Assembly (NCBI RefSeq): GCF_005222845.1
Contig: NZ_STFZ01000006.1
Coordinates: 124,001-188,000 of the forward strand
DNA: 64,000 nucleotides
Direction: 5' to 3'
Source: Rhizobium sp. FY34
GTDB taxonomy: Bacteria > Pseudomonadota > Alphaproteobacteria > Rhizobiales > Rhizobiaceae
The notes under the pieces were generated by a model that made no database searches, was not told where the DNA came from, and saw nothing but the letters and a program-made list of their open reading frames with translations. The translations under genes were made by a program, and so were the position numbers. Below, piece by piece: positions 26,841-35,911 of the stretch (positions are counted from its first letter, which is position 1; the number at the start of each line of letters is the position of its first letter).

Positions 26841-28253
26841 ATGTCGTTTTCCAAGTTTTCGTCCATGGCCGGACGTCTGGGTGCCGCTTCGGCAGCCCTG
26901 ATGATGCCGGTCATCGCCTTTGCACAGGACGCAGCGCCTGCTGCGGCGCCTGCCATGACCATTGAAAAGGGCGATACGACCTGGATGCTCGTTTCGAGCC
27001 TTCTGGTTCTTCTGATGACGGTGCCGGGTCTCGGCCTGTTCTACGGCGGTCTCGTGCGCGCCAAGAACATGCTGTCGGTCCTCATGCAGGTTACCACGAT
27101 TGCAGCCGTCGCCATGATCATCTGGGTGATCTACGGTTACTCGCTCGCCTTCACCAATGGCGGTGGCCTCAACTCCTTCGTCGGCGGCCTCTCCAAAATG
27201 TTCCTGTCGGGCGTCGACGTCACCACGATGTCTGAAAGCTTCTCCAAGGGCGTGGCGATCCCGGAACTGGTCTTCGTCTGCTTCCAGATGACCTTTGCCG
27301 CCATCACCCCCGGCCTCATCATCGGTGCTTTTGCAGAGCGCGTGAAGTTCTCCGCTGTGATCCTCTTCTCCATCCTGTGGCTCACCTTCGTCTACTTCCC
27401 GATTGCCCACATGGTCTGGTTCTGGGGCGGCCCGAGCGCGTACGCTGATCCGTCGGGCATGATCTTCGGCTTCGGCGCCATCGATTTTGCCGGCGGCACG
27501 GTCGTTCACATCAATGCCGGTGTGGCAGGTCTCATCGGTGCGATCATGATCGGCAAGCGTACCGGCTACGGCAAGGACATGATGGCTCCGCATTCCATGA
27601 CCATGACGCTGATCGGCGCTGGCCTTCTCTGGGTTGGCTGGTTCGGCTTCAATGCCGGCTCCAACCTCGAAGCCAATGGCTATGCCGCGCTCGCCATGAT
27701 CAACACTTTCCTCGCAACTGCCGCGGCCCTTCTCTCCTGGTCGCTGGTTGAAACCTTCTCGCGTGGCAAGGCTTCCATGCTCGGTGCGGTTTCCGGTGCC
27801 ATTGCCGGCCTCGTCGTCATCACGCCGGCTGCCGGTTTTGCAGGTCCGATGGGCGCCATCATCATGGGTCTCATCGTATCGCCGGTCTGCTACTTCTTCT
27901 GCTCGACCGTGAAGAACAAGTTCGGCTACGACGACACCGCTGACGTGTTCGGCATCCACGGCGTTGGCGGCATCATGGGCGCGCTCCTCACCGGTGTCTT
28001 CGTCAACCCGGCACTGGGCGGTGCAGGCATTGTCGACTACTCGACGGCAGATTTCGCCGCCACCTATGCCGGCACGGCAGCCCAAGTGTTCAATCAGTTG
28101 AAGGGCGTCATCGTCACCGTCCTGTGGTGCGGTATCATCTCCGCCATCCTCTACAAGGTGGTTGATGTCGTCATCGGCTTGCGTGTTCCGGTCGAAGCCG
28201 AGCGCGAAGGTCTTGATCTTGCCTCGCATGGCGAAGCAGCCTACCACTCCTGA
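26841..28253 (+). CDS. amtB: Ammonium transporter AmtB
   Basis: The 470-residue inner-membrane ammonium channel has a cleavable signal sequence (about residues 1-28, ending AFAQD) and eleven predicted membrane helices. Characteristic motifs include GLGLFYGGLVRAKN near the first helix, FQMTFAAITPGLIIGAFAER, DFAGGTVVHINAGVAGL (the conserved pore His region) and FGIHGVGGIMGALLTG (second pore His). It is the second gene of the glnK-amtB operon and is expected to be blocked by unmodified GlnK when nitrogen is plentiful. Confidence 0.97.
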   Translation: MSFSKFSSMAGRLGAASAALMMPVIAFAQDAAPAAAPAMTIEKGDTTWMLVSSLLVLLMTVPGLGLFYGGLVRAKNMLSVLMQVTTIAAVAMIIWVIYGYSLAFTNGGGLNSFVGGLSKMFLSGVDVTTMSESFSKGVAIPELVFVCFQMTFAAITPGLIIGAFAERVKFSAVILFSILWLTFVYFPIAHMVWFWGGPSAYADPSGMIFGFGAIDFAGGTVVHINAGVAGLIGAIMIGKRTGYGKDMMAPHSMTMTLIGAGLLWVGWFGFNAGSNLEANGYAALAMINTFLATAAALLSWSLVETFSRGKASMLGAVSGAIAGLVVITPAAGFAGPMGAIIMGLIVSPVCYFFCSTVKNKFGYDDTADVFGIHGVGGIMGALLTGVFVNPALGGAGIVDYSTADFAATYAGTAAQVFNQLKGVIVTVLWCGIISAILYKVVDVVIGLRVPVEAEREGLDLASHGEAAYHS

Positions 28254-28330
28254 TCTTAAGGCAAGGCGGTCGCTCCGGCGCCCGCCTTCTTTCGTTCAAA
28301 AAAATACGCGCGGCGCTTTTGCCGCTTCCT

Positions 28331-28356
28331 GGCCCGGCTCTTCGCCGGGCCTTTTT
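28331..28356 (+). terminator. Intrinsic terminator of glnK-amtB
   Basis: GGCCCGGC (28331-28338) and GCCGGGCC (28344-28351) form a perfect eight-base stem around TCTTC, followed by TTTTTG. It lies 78 bases after the amtB stop codon. Confidence 0.9.
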
Positions 28357-28503
28357 GTTGTCGGTAAACAGTTTCCTTCGTCACGTGGTTAAAGCCACGT
28401 TAACCCACATTGGTTAGGCTTTTTGTATATGGGCGCATTCCGGCAGCACTCTGCGGCCGCGTTTTGCGCCCCGGCATCAACGGAAAGTCGGGCTGGATCA
28501 ATC

Positions 28504-31152
28504 ATGGGCAGAAGCACTTCGGCAGCAATGGCGCAGCATTCGACCCGCCATGCGCTGATCACCTTCATCCTGCGGCAGGTGCTGGCACTTCTCGGCTTTG
28601 CCCTCTTCCTGGCGCTGGCGCTTGCGGTGGCAGCGCTTGCCACCTGGAACGTTCAGGATCCGAGCTTCTCCTACGCCACGGACAATGCCCCCACCAATAT
28701 CCTCGGGCTTTCCGGTGCAACCTTTGCCGACCTGATGATGCAGTTCCTCGGCCTTGCCAGCATTTTCATGCTTCTGCCGGTCCTGTCCTGGTCGCTGTCG
28801 CTCATTGTCGGGCGTTCCGTCAACCGGCTCCCTGCGCGCCTCGGTGCCTGGGTGGCGGGCACGCTTCTGGCCTCGGCCACGCTTGGTTGTTTCCCCGCAC
28901 CACTCACCTGGCCCATTCCAAACGGTATTGGTGGCGTCATCGGCGATATGATCCTGCGTTTTCCAGCGCTGTTTGTCGGCACCTATCCGACTGGCGTCCT
29001 GGCCATGGTCCTTGGCTTTGTATTCGCCGTTCCTACCATCGGCCTGCTGCTGTTTGCCGGTGGGCTTGTGGGCCAGGAAGATCTGCCGGAGGAAAACGAG
29101 GATGATGACGAGGATCTTCCGGTGCAGACGCGTCGCAAGGCCTCCGCCGCCCGGCCGCTGGAGGATGATGACGAGGATGACGAAGGCCGCTTCGCAAACT
29201 TCCTGCCGCTCGGCGCGCTGGCGCATCACTGGTATATGGCGCAGGCGCTGGTGCGCCGCGTCCTGCGCATCAAGCCGCGCTCGAACGCCGCCCGTGAGCA
29301 GCCCTATGATTTCAACGAGGACGAATTCGGCACGATGAACGAGCCGGTGCGTGCCAAGGCCCGCCCGCTGGCCGATCGGCTGGAGCCCTCGCTCGATAGC
29401 GGCATGTCCGACCTGATGGCGGCCCGCCGGCGCATTTCGCCGCCGTCGCTCTCGCTCGATGACGATGACGAAGATCAGGATGACGACGAGCCGGCTTTCG
29501 ATGCCGCACCACTGGCTGGCCGTTCAGTGCCGGCGCGCACCTCCGGCCGCGTTGTTGCGGCGGCCGCGCCGCCGAAGCCCGGCCCGCGTCTTGCCCGCGA
29601 AGCGCAGACATCGTTTATCGATCCGGAGGGCTTTCAACTGCCATCCGTGCATCTGCTGGCCGAACCGCGGCATGCCGCGCGCGATGCAACGCTCTCTGCC
29701 GATGCGCTGGAACAGAATGCCCGCATGCTGGAAGGCGTGCTGGAAGATTTTGGCGTCAAGGGCGAGATCATCCATGTGCGGCCCGGCCCGGTCGTCACGC
29801 TGTACGAACTGGAGCCGGCACCCGGCATCAAATCCTCGCGTGTCATCGGTCTGGCTGATGATATCGCCCGCTCGATGAGCGCCATTGCCGCCCGCGTCGC
29901 CGTGGTGCCCGGTCGCAACGCCATCGGCATCGAACTGCCCAACCAGAGCCGCGAGACGGTCTATCTGCGCGAAATGATCGGCAGCCGCGATTTTGAGGCC
30001 AGCAAGGCAAAGCTTGCTATGGCGCTGGGCAAGACGATTGGCGGCGAGCCGGTGATTGCTGACCTTGCCAAGATGCCGCATCTGCTGGTGGCCGGCACCA
30101 CCGGTTCCGGCAAGTCCGTGGCCATCAACACCATGATCCTGTCGCTTCTCTATCGTCTGTCGCCGGAAAAATGCCGGCTGATCATGATCGATCCGAAAAT
30201 GCTGGAACTCTCCGTCTATGACGGCATTCCCCATCTGCTGTCGCCTGTCGTCACCGATCCGAAAAAGGCGGTGGTGGCGCTGAAATGGACCGTGCGCGAG
30301 ATGGAGGAACGCTACAAGAAGATGTCGAAGATCGGCGTTCGCAACATTGATGGTTTCAACAGCCGCGTCGAGCAGGCGCAGGCCAAGGGCGAGGTGCTGA
30401 CCCGCACCGTGCAGACCGGCTTTGACCGCCAGACCGGCGAGGCCATGTACGAGACGGAAGAATTCGATCTGAAGCCGATCCCCTATATCGTCGTCATTAT
30501 CGACGAAATGGCCGACCTGATGATGGTCGCCGGCAAGGATATCGAAGGTGCCGTGCAGCGGCTGGCGCAGATGGCGCGTGCCGCCGGCATTCATGTCATC
30601 ATGGCCACCCAGCGCCCCTCCGTCGATGTCATTACCGGCACGATCAAGGCCAATTTCCCGACGCGCATATCCTTCCAGGTGACGTCCAAGATCGACAGCC
30701 GCACCATTTTGGGCGAGCAGGGTGCCGAACAGCTGCTGGGTATGGGCGACATGCTCTATATGGCCGGCGGCGGGCGCATTCAGCGCGTTCACGGGCCGTT
30801 TGTCTCGGATACGGAGGTCGAGGAGATCGTTGCCTATCTGAAGACGCAAGGCGCGCCGCAATATCTCGACGCGATCACCGTCGATGACGATGAGGACGGC
30901 GAAGGCGGTGGCGGACCCTCCGGTACGGGCAACCTGTCGGATTCCGATGATCCTTACGATCAGGCGGTGGCCATTGTCCTGCGCGACGGAAAGGCCTCGA
31001 CCTCTTATATCCAGCGCAGGCTGGGTATCGGTTACAACCGGGCCGCCTCGCTGATTGAGCGCATGGAGCAGGAAGGGTTGATCGGCCCGGCCAACCATGC
31101 AGGCAAGCGCGAGATCCTGGTGCCGACCGAGACCGATATCATCGACCGATAG
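28504..31152 (+). CDS. ftsK: DNA translocase FtsK
   Basis: The 882-residue protein couples cell division to chromosome segregation. Four to five N-terminal membrane segments lie in residues 20-190, followed by an acidic, Pro/Arg-rich linker with three Asp/Glu-rich tracts (about 195-340). The motor domain has Walker [15 protein letters not shown] near 530 and Walker [14 protein letters not shown] near 665. The C-terminal gamma domain, a winged helix (about 820-880), includes [20 protein letters not shown] and would read KOPS sequences. The start at 28504 is preferred over 28423 because it leads straight into the membrane domain. The linker is shorter than in E. coli. Confidence 0.95.
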   Translation: MGRSTSAAMAQHSTRHALITFILRQVLALLGFALFLALALAVAALATWNVQDPSFSYATDNAPTNILGLSGATFADLMMQFLGLASIFMLLPVLSWSLSLIVGRSVNRLPARLGAWVAGTLLASATLGCFPAPLTWPIPNGIGGVIGDMILRFPALFVGTYPTGVLAMVLGFVFAVPTIGLLLFAGGLVGQEDLPEENEDDDEDLPVQTRRKASAARPLEDDDEDDEGRFANFLPLGALAHHWYMAQALVRRVLRIKPRSNAAREQPYDFNEDEFGTMNEPVRAKARPLADRLEPSLDSGMSDLMAARRRISPPSLSLDDDDEDQDDDEPAFDAAPLAGRSVPARTSGRVVAAAAPPKPGPRLAREAQTSFIDPEGFQLPSVHLLAEPRHAARDATLSADALEQNARMLEGVLEDFGVKGEIIHVRPGPVVTLYELEPAPGIKSSRVIGLADDIARSMSAIAARVAVVPGRNAIGIELPNQSRETVYLREMIGSRDFEASKAKLAMALGKTIGGEPVIADLAKMPHLLVAGTTGSGKSVAINTMILSLLYRLSPEKCRLIMIDPKMLELSVYDGIPHLLSPVVTDPKKAVVALKWTVREMEERYKKMSKIGVRNIDGFNSRVEQAQAKGEVLTRTVQTGFDRQTGEAMYETEEFDLKPIPYIVVIIDEMADLMMVAGKDIEGAVQRLAQMARAAGIHVIMATQRPSVDVITGTIKANFPTRISFQVTSKIDSRTILGEQGAEQLLGMGDMLYMAGGGRIQRVHGPFVSDTEVEEIVAYLKTQGAPQYLDAITVDDDEDGEGGGGPSGTGNLSDSDDPYDQAVAIVLRDGKASTSYIQRRLGIGYNRAASLIERMEQEGLIGPANHAGKREILVPTETDIIDR

Positions 31153-31228
31153 CAGTGCCATGGCCGCCTCTTCGGTCACGAAGCCGCCGCCTTTGGCCGA
31201 CATAAGACGCATGAAGGAGATACCAGAC

Positions 31229-31879
31229 ATGACCACCCGTGCGCCCCAGTTGCCATCCGCCTTGCTCAACCGTCGCCATGTCATGCTTGGCCTTGCCGGT
31301 CTGGCCGCCGGTGCCTTGCCAGGCCTTCCCGCATTGGCGCAAGCCACCAGCAAGTCCGTTGCCGCCCAGAAGATCGCCGATCATTTCTCCGGCGTCAGAA
31401 CCATGATGGGCGAATTCGTGCAGTTCAGCCCGCGCGGCGACCAGACGGGTGGCAAGTTCTTTATCGAGCGTCCCGGCAAGCTGCGCTTCAATTTCGAAGA
31501 TCCGTCGCCAATCCGGGTGATTGCCGACGGAAATAATGTCGTTGTCGGCAATCTGAAACTGAAGACCTGGGATCTCTATCCGCTTTCCAAGACACCGCTC
31601 AGCCTGCTTCTGGGCGATCGTATCGATCTATCCAATGAAATGGTGCGCGATGTGAAGGAGGAGAGCGATCTCACCACCATCGTGCTTGGCAACAAGACCG
31701 TGTTTGGTGACAGCACCATCACCATGATGTTTGATCCGAAGACCTATGACCTTCGCCAATGGACGATCACCGACCTGCAGGGCAAGGATACTTCGGTGAT
31801 GATCTACAATGTGCAGAACGGCGTGCGCTTTGATGAGAAGGTGTTCACCATTCCCTATAACGAAGTCCACAAGCTGTAA
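31229..31879 (+). CDS. LolA-like outer-membrane lipoprotein carrier protein
   Basis: The 216-residue exported protein has an N-terminal signal with a twin-arginine-like pair (NRRHVMLGLAGLAAG) and cleavage expected after ALAQA. The mature part shows the LolA family layout: FVQFSPRGDQTGGKFFIERPGKLRF followed by beta-strands with the DLYPLSKTPLSLLL loop (both within residues 66-130, quoted only as short landmarks). It would shuttle lipoproteins from inner to outer membrane. AAGGAGAT precedes the ATG at 31229. It starts 76 bases after ftsK. Confidence 0.85.
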   Translation: MTTRAPQLPSALLNRRHVMLGLAGLAAGALPGLPALAQATSKSVAAQKIADHFSGVRTMMGEFVQFSPRGDQTGGKFFIERPGKLRFNFEDPSPIRVIADGNNVVVGNLKLKTWDLYPLSKTPLSLLLGDRIDLSNEMVRDVKEESDLTTIVLGNKTVFGDSTITMMFDPKTYDLRQWTITDLQGKDTSVMIYNVQNGVRFDEKVFTIPYNEVHKL

Positions 31880-31901
31880 GAGGGCCCTTGTTTGCGGCTT
31901 T

Positions 31902-32074
31902 CCCCCTCTGGCTGCCGCCATCTCCCCCACAAGGGGTGAGAACCGTTTGGCAAACGCTTGCTCCAGGCCTTTTCGGTTCGTGCATCAGGCACATCGATTC
32001 CTTTTTGATTGAGTGAGAATAGCGCCTCCTGCGCTCTCCCCCCTTGTGGGGGAGATGGCGGCAGCCAGAGGGGG
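31902..32074. repeat. Palindromic repeat element, copy 1 (intergenic)
   Basis: The left arm (31902-31936, starting CCCCCTCTGGCTGCCGCC) is repeated in perfect inverted form at 32040-32074, 35 bases each, around a 103-base centre. It fills most of the gap between the LolA-like gene and exonuclease III. The CCCCCTCT ends and the ATCTCCCCC core match two longer copies at 52307 and 57784, so it is a dispersed family. No open frame of note is inside. Confidence 0.88.
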
Positions 32075-32145
32075 AATTGACCGTTGCCCTTGCTCTTGAC
32101 CCGCAAAACGGCCTAAACCTTCGACCATCACGTCGGGGTTTTCAT

Positions 32146-32946
32146 ATGAACTTTTCGCTCACCACCTGGAATATCAACAGCGTTCGGCTGCGCCTGCCCA
32201 TCGTCGAGCAGTTCATTGCGCGTCAGCAGCCGGACATTCTCTGCCTGCAGGAAATCAAGTGCCAGGAAGCGGAATTTCCGCTCGAGCCGCTGAAGGCCCT
32301 GGGATACGAGCATATCGTGCTGCATGGCCAGAAGGGCTATCATGGCGTGGCCATCCTCTCCAAGGTGCCGCTCACCGAAGACCACCGGCAGGATTATTGC
32401 GGCGTGGGCGATGCCCGCCACATCTCGGCAATCTTCGAGCGTGGTGGCCGGCGCATCCGGTTGCACAATTTCTATGTGCCGGCCGGCGGTGACGAGCCGG
32501 ATCGCAACATCAATCCGAAATTCGGCCACAAGCTGGATTTCGTTGAGCAGATGAAGGTTTTGCAGGCCTCCAGCCCTGACGTCTCGTCCATCCTCGTCGG
32601 CGATCTCAATATTGCGCCGCTGGAACATGATGTCTGGTCGCACAAGCAGATGCTGAAGATCGTCAGCCATACGCCGGTGGAGACCGAAGGCCTCAACGAG
32701 GTGATGCAAAAGGGCGGCTGGCTGGACCTGATGCGTCAGCATGTGCCGGCCTCGGAAAAGCTCTATACCTGGTGGAGCTACCGCGCCAAGGACTGGGAAG
32801 CCGCCAACAAGGGCCGCCGCCTTGATCATATCTGGTCATCGCCAGATCTCGGGCCGTTTCTGGAAAAGATCGAGGTGCTGAAGGAAGCCCGCGGCTGGGA
32901 TCGTCCGTCCGACCACGTGCCGGTGACAGCGACGTTTCGGATGTGA
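32146..32946 (+). CDS. xth: Exodeoxyribonuclease III
   Basis: The 266-residue AP endonuclease/3' exonuclease acts in base-excision repair. Motifs are TWNINSVRLRLP, LCLQEIKCQ (metal-binding Glu), NFYVPAGGDEPD, VGDLNIAP (Asp/Asn pair) and the C-terminal RRLDHIWSS and SDHVPV with the catalytic His. The ATG at 32146 gives the typical N-terminus; an upstream extension in the same frame would run through the palindromic repeat. I use xth because xthA and exoA are both used for this family. Confidence 0.95.
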   Translation: MNFSLTTWNINSVRLRLPIVEQFIARQQPDILCLQEIKCQEAEFPLEPLKALGYEHIVLHGQKGYHGVAILSKVPLTEDHRQDYCGVGDARHISAIFERGGRRIRLHNFYVPAGGDEPDRNINPKFGHKLDFVEQMKVLQASSPDVSSILVGDLNIAPLEHDVWSHKQMLKIVSHTPVETEGLNEVMQKGGWLDLMRQHVPASEKLYTWWSYRAKDWEAANKGRRLDHIWSSPDLGPFLEKIEVLKEARGWDRPSDHVPVTATFRM

Positions 32947-32992
32947 ATAGGGCCGTCTTCTGCCTGTCTTTTCGGTCTCGCCTATGCGTTCC

Positions 32993-33448
32993 TCACGCAA
33001 ACCGCCCCTGCATGGCGGCGGCAGCTTTTGCCAGCGCCATGAGGTTTTCGCGGATGCGGGTTTCCAGAATGCCGGCCACAGCTGGATATTCCTCCAGCAG
33101 GCGGTGGAACAGCGTGCGGGGAATGCGCACGACCTCGCCATCCTGCGCGGCAACGGCTGTGAACTTGCGTTCCACCATGGTGACCAGCGCCAGTTCCGAC
33201 AAAAGCGTGCCGGGGCCGACGGAGCTGTTCAGCTCGGCAATGCCGTCACGGCCCTCCGTGTAGAGATCAAAACGGCCGCGGGCGACGACAAAGGCGCATT
33301 CGGCCGGCGAATGCTCGCGAAACAGCGCCTGGCCCTTGCCTATGCTGCGGCGCTCTGCGCCAAAGGCAATCAGGCGCAGCTGGTCTGCATCCAGTCCCTG
33401 GAAGAGGGGCACCTGGGACAAAAGGCCGATATCGTCGCTAAGCGCCAT
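32993..33448 (-). CDS. Cyclic nucleotide-binding domain protein
   Basis: This 151-residue protein consists of one Crp-type cyclic-nucleotide-binding fold (GKGQALFREHSPAECAFVV, then the phosphate-binding-cassette region GTLLSELALV) and a C-terminal helix, with no DNA-binding helix-turn-helix. It lies 71 bases downstream of the CenR/OtpR-type regulator on the same strand. In Brucella a comparable gene described as a cAMP-dependent kinase regulatory subunit follows otpR, as I recall. The canonical cassette Arg and Ser/Thr are not all evident, so ligand binding is uncertain. Confidence 0.85.
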   Translation of the reverse strand: MALSDDIGLLSQVPLFQGLDADQLRLIAFGAERRSIGKGQALFREHSPAECAFVVARGRFDLYTEGRDGIAELNSSVGPGTLLSELALVTMVERKFTAVAAQDGEVVRIPRTLFHRLLEEYPAVAGILETRIRENLMALAKAAAAMQGRFA

Positions 33449-33519
33449 GGTGTCGTCTTGCTTTCAAAGTCGAAGTGCCGGGCGGGGCTATTCTCCAAGC
33501 GCCAACCCGGCCCATCCGG

Positions 33520-34203
33520 TCAGGGAACGATCTTGTAGCCGCCGTTTTCGGTGACCAGGATCTCGGCATTGGAGGGATCGCGCTCGATCTTCTGGCGCAG
33601 GCGATAGACATGGGTTTCCAGCGTATGCGTGGTGACGCCGGAATTATAACCCCAGACCTCTTCCAGCAGGATATCGCGCGTCACCACCTTCTGGCCGGCC
33701 CGATAGAGATAGCGGATGATGGCCGCTTCCTTTTCGGTGAGCCGGATCTTCTTGCCGTCATCGGTGGTCAGCAGTTTCTGGCTCGGCTTGAACAGGTATG
33801 GGCCAACGGTAAAGGTGGCGTCCTCGCTCTGTTCATATTGGCGCAGCTGCGCGCGGATGCGGGCCAGCAGCACGGCAAACCGGAAGGGCTTGGTGATGTA
33901 ATCGTTTGCACCGGCTTCCAGGCCCAGAATCGTGTCACTGTCGGTGTCGTGGCCGGTCAGCATGATGATAGGGGCCTTAAAGCCGCCCTTGCGCATCAGC
34001 TTGACGGCTTCGCGTCCATCCATGTCCGGCAGGCCGACATCCATGATCAACAGATCGATCTGGCGCGATTTCGCGGTGGCCATGGCCTTGGTGGCATTGG
34101 CTTCCTGAACCAGGGCGAATTCTTCATAAAGCGAAAGCTGCTCGACCAGCGTCTGGCGCAGGTCCTCGTCGTCATCCACCAGCAGTACGGTGCGCGCTGC
34201 CAT
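33520..34203 (-). CDS. cenR: OmpR/PhoB-family response regulator, CenR/OtpR type
   Basis: The 227-residue regulator has an N-terminal receiver domain with Asp10-Asp12, phospho-acceptor Asp55 (LLIMDVGLPDMDG), Thr83 and Lys105 (ITKPFR), and a C-terminal winged-helix DNA-binding domain (about 125-225, ending NGGYKIVP). Sequence and neighbour fit the alphaproteobacterial CenR/OtpR group, which controls envelope and cell-cycle functions. No histidine kinase is next to it; CenK homologues are usually elsewhere. The ATG at 34203 is chosen over 34293 because it starts directly before the receiver fold. Confidence 0.85.
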   Translation of the reverse strand: MAARTVLLVDDDEDLRQTLVEQLSLYEEFALVQEANATKAMATAKSRQIDLLIMDVGLPDMDGREAVKLMRKGGFKAPIIMLTGHDTDSDTILGLEAGANDYITKPFRFAVLLARIRAQLRQYEQSEDATFTVGPYLFKPSQKLLTTDDGKKIRLTEKEAAIIRYLYRAGQKVVTRDILLEEVWGYNSGVTTHTLETHVYRLRQKIERDPSNAEILVTENGGYKIVP

Positions 34204-34310
34204 GCCGTCTTCGCCTTTCCCTTTTCTCGCCTGTCTTGTCAGCGAGGAGCTTCGATGTAAGTGCCATTGTGCTATGAATTCAAACGAAATCATATCCAGG
34301 GCAACTGTGC

Positions 34311-34862
34311 GTGAGACAAATGGGTGGGAAAAACAGGGTGCGCAAGGGCAATACGCTCACAGTTCGGGCCGCGCCATCAAATCCTTCTCGCGCTTTCGTG
34401 AAGTTGGGGCCGCTGACCGTGCCAGCTGCCATCGGCCGGGCAGGCCGCAGCGCCTTCAAGCGCGAGGGCGATGGCGCAACGCCGATTGCCCGCATGGCGC
34501 TGCTTTACGGCTTCGTGCGCGGCGAGCGTGTGCGCTGTTTAAAGACGCCGCTTGCCCTGCGCCGCATCGCCCCCTCCATGCTGTGGTGCGACGATCCGGA
34601 CCATGCCTCGTATAACCGGCTGGTGCGCGCACCCTTCCAGCCCAGCCATGAAGACATGGCGCGTGCCGATGGTCTCTACGATATCTGCCTTGTGCTCGAT
34701 TGGAACATCACCGCGCGGGCGCGCCATCGCGGTTCGGCGATCTTCTTCCACCTTATCAAGCCGGGTTATCAGCCCACTGCCGGCTGCGTGGCAATCAGCC
34801 TGCGCGATATGAAACGGCTCCTGCCCTATCTGCGCAAGGGCACGAAAGTGCAGGTTATTTAG
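34311..34862 (+). CDS. L,D-transpeptidase (YkuD-domain) family protein
   Basis: The 183-residue protein is a compact YkuD-like domain. The motif HLIKPGYQPTAGCVAI carries the expected catalytic His147 and Cys159 and the short PTxGCV form typical of the proteobacterial L,D-transpeptidase subgroup. The earlier GRAGRSAFKREGDGATPIA region is also conserved. I see no clear signal peptide: the N-terminus is basic and followed by an amphipathic segment, so export is uncertain. It is divergent from the CenR-type regulator, an envelope regulator in other bacteria, which may or may not be significant. Confidence 0.85.
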   Translation: MRQMGGKNRVRKGNTLTVRAAPSNPSRAFVKLGPLTVPAAIGRAGRSAFKREGDGATPIARMALLYGFVRGERVRCLKTPLALRRIAPSMLWCDDPDHASYNRLVRAPFQPSHEDMARADGLYDICLVLDWNITARARHRGSAIFFHLIKPGYQPTAGCVAISLRDMKRLLPYLRKGTKVQVI

Positions 34863-34867
34863 AGCGG

Positions 34868-35698
34868 TCAGCGGCCAATCAGAATGGCGCCGGCTGCCAC
34901 TACCAGGCAGGCGAGAATGCGCCGGGGCGTCAGGACCTCTCCAAGAAACAGTCGACCGATCAACATGGCAAACACCACGCTCGTTTCACGGATGGCGGTA
35001 ATCGGGCCCGCCGGTCCCATGGAATAGGCGATGATGACGACTCCATAGGCGATCAGCACGAAGATGCCGCCGCCCAGTGCCTTCCAGGTCTCAAAGTGCC
35101 GGATGTCGATCACCAGCCGGCCGCGCATGACGACATAGGCAAGGATGAGAAGCACGCCATAGGTGAACAGAACCCAGGCTGCATAGGCCTGCGGATCTGC
35201 AAAATGCCGGACGCCGGTGGAATCAAGCGTTGCATAGCTGGCGATGATCAGCCCGGTCAGCAGCGCCCAGAGAATGGACGTGGTCGGTGCCCGGCTTTTG
35301 CCCAGGGACAGGCTCATGATGCCGATCGCGACCAGCGCCACGCCGAGCATTTGTGTTTCCCCGATCGTCTGGTCGGTCAGCAGAAACCCGCCCAGCGTAA
35401 CGAGAAGCGGCACCGAACCGCGCACGACGGGATAGACTTGGCTGAGATCCCCCAGCCGATAGGCAAAGACAAGGAAGACGCTATAGGCCACCTGCAGCAC
35501 GGCTGAGGCCAGCACGAAGGCAAAGCCCGTGGGGGTTGGCCAGGGCAGCCAGAGCATGATGGGCAAGGCGACGATGATGCCGGTGATGCCCATGACCGTG
35601 ATCGACCAAAGCCGATCGGCACCGGAGCGCAGAAAGGCATTCCAGCTTGCGTGAAGGATGGCAGCCGTCAGCGCCAGGGCAACGACGGTTGGGGTCAC
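34868..35698 (-). CDS. EamA/DMT-family transporter
   Basis: The 276-residue protein has ten predicted membrane helices arranged as two EamA repeats, with family motifs such as LHASWNAFLRSG near the N-terminus and REVSV-type segments (IRETSVVFAMLIGRLFLGE) before the last helices. Members export or import small metabolites, and the substrate is not predictable. It converges with the L,D-transpeptidase gene, five bases from it. Confidence 0.87.
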   Translation of the reverse strand: MTPTVVALALTAAILHASWNAFLRSGADRLWSITVMGITGIIVALPIMLWLPWPTPTGFAFVLASAVLQVAYSVFLVFAYRLGDLSQVYPVVRGSVPLLVTLGGFLLTDQTIGETQMLGVALVAIGIMSLSLGKSRAPTTSILWALLTGLIIASYATLDSTGVRHFADPQAYAAWVLFTYGVLLILAYVVMRGRLVIDIRHFETWKALGGGIFVLIAYGVVIIAYSMGPAGPITAIRETSVVFAMLIGRLFLGEVLTPRRILACLVVAAGAILIGR

Positions 35699-35845
35699 GC
35701 TATGCCCCGCAAGGGAAGGGCGCCGGCGAAGCCTTGAGATTGCAATTGCATCGGAAAACCCGGTTGAAAACCATAGGGTAATGCGCCGGTTCTGCCCGTC
35801 AATCGCGCATTTTTGATGTGTGGATCAGCGCCCGTCATGGTGACG

Positions 35846-35882
35846 AAAAAAAGCCGCCGGAGGCATGTCCATCCGGCGGCTT
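35846..35882 (-). terminator. Intrinsic terminator of leuC
   Basis: On the minus strand AAGCCGCCGG and its complement form a ten-base stem, followed by a run of seven Ts (from 35852 downward). It lies 30 bases after the leuC stop codon. Confidence 0.88.
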
Positions 35883-35911
35883 GTGTCATGTGGTCTCAGA
35901 AGGCCCGAGGC

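Noticed and set aside
26838..28247. Long frame antisense to amtB, rich in Asp and His
   Set aside because: The translated sequence is charged low-complexity without motifs, as expected opposite a membrane-protein gene.
29524..31353. 609-codon frame antisense to ftsK
   Set aside because: ftsK has the Walker motifs and gamma domain; the antisense frame has no family features.
31880..32145. Insertion sequence or CRISPR-like array
   Set aside because: There is a single inverted-repeat unit with no transposase, spacers or direct repeats.
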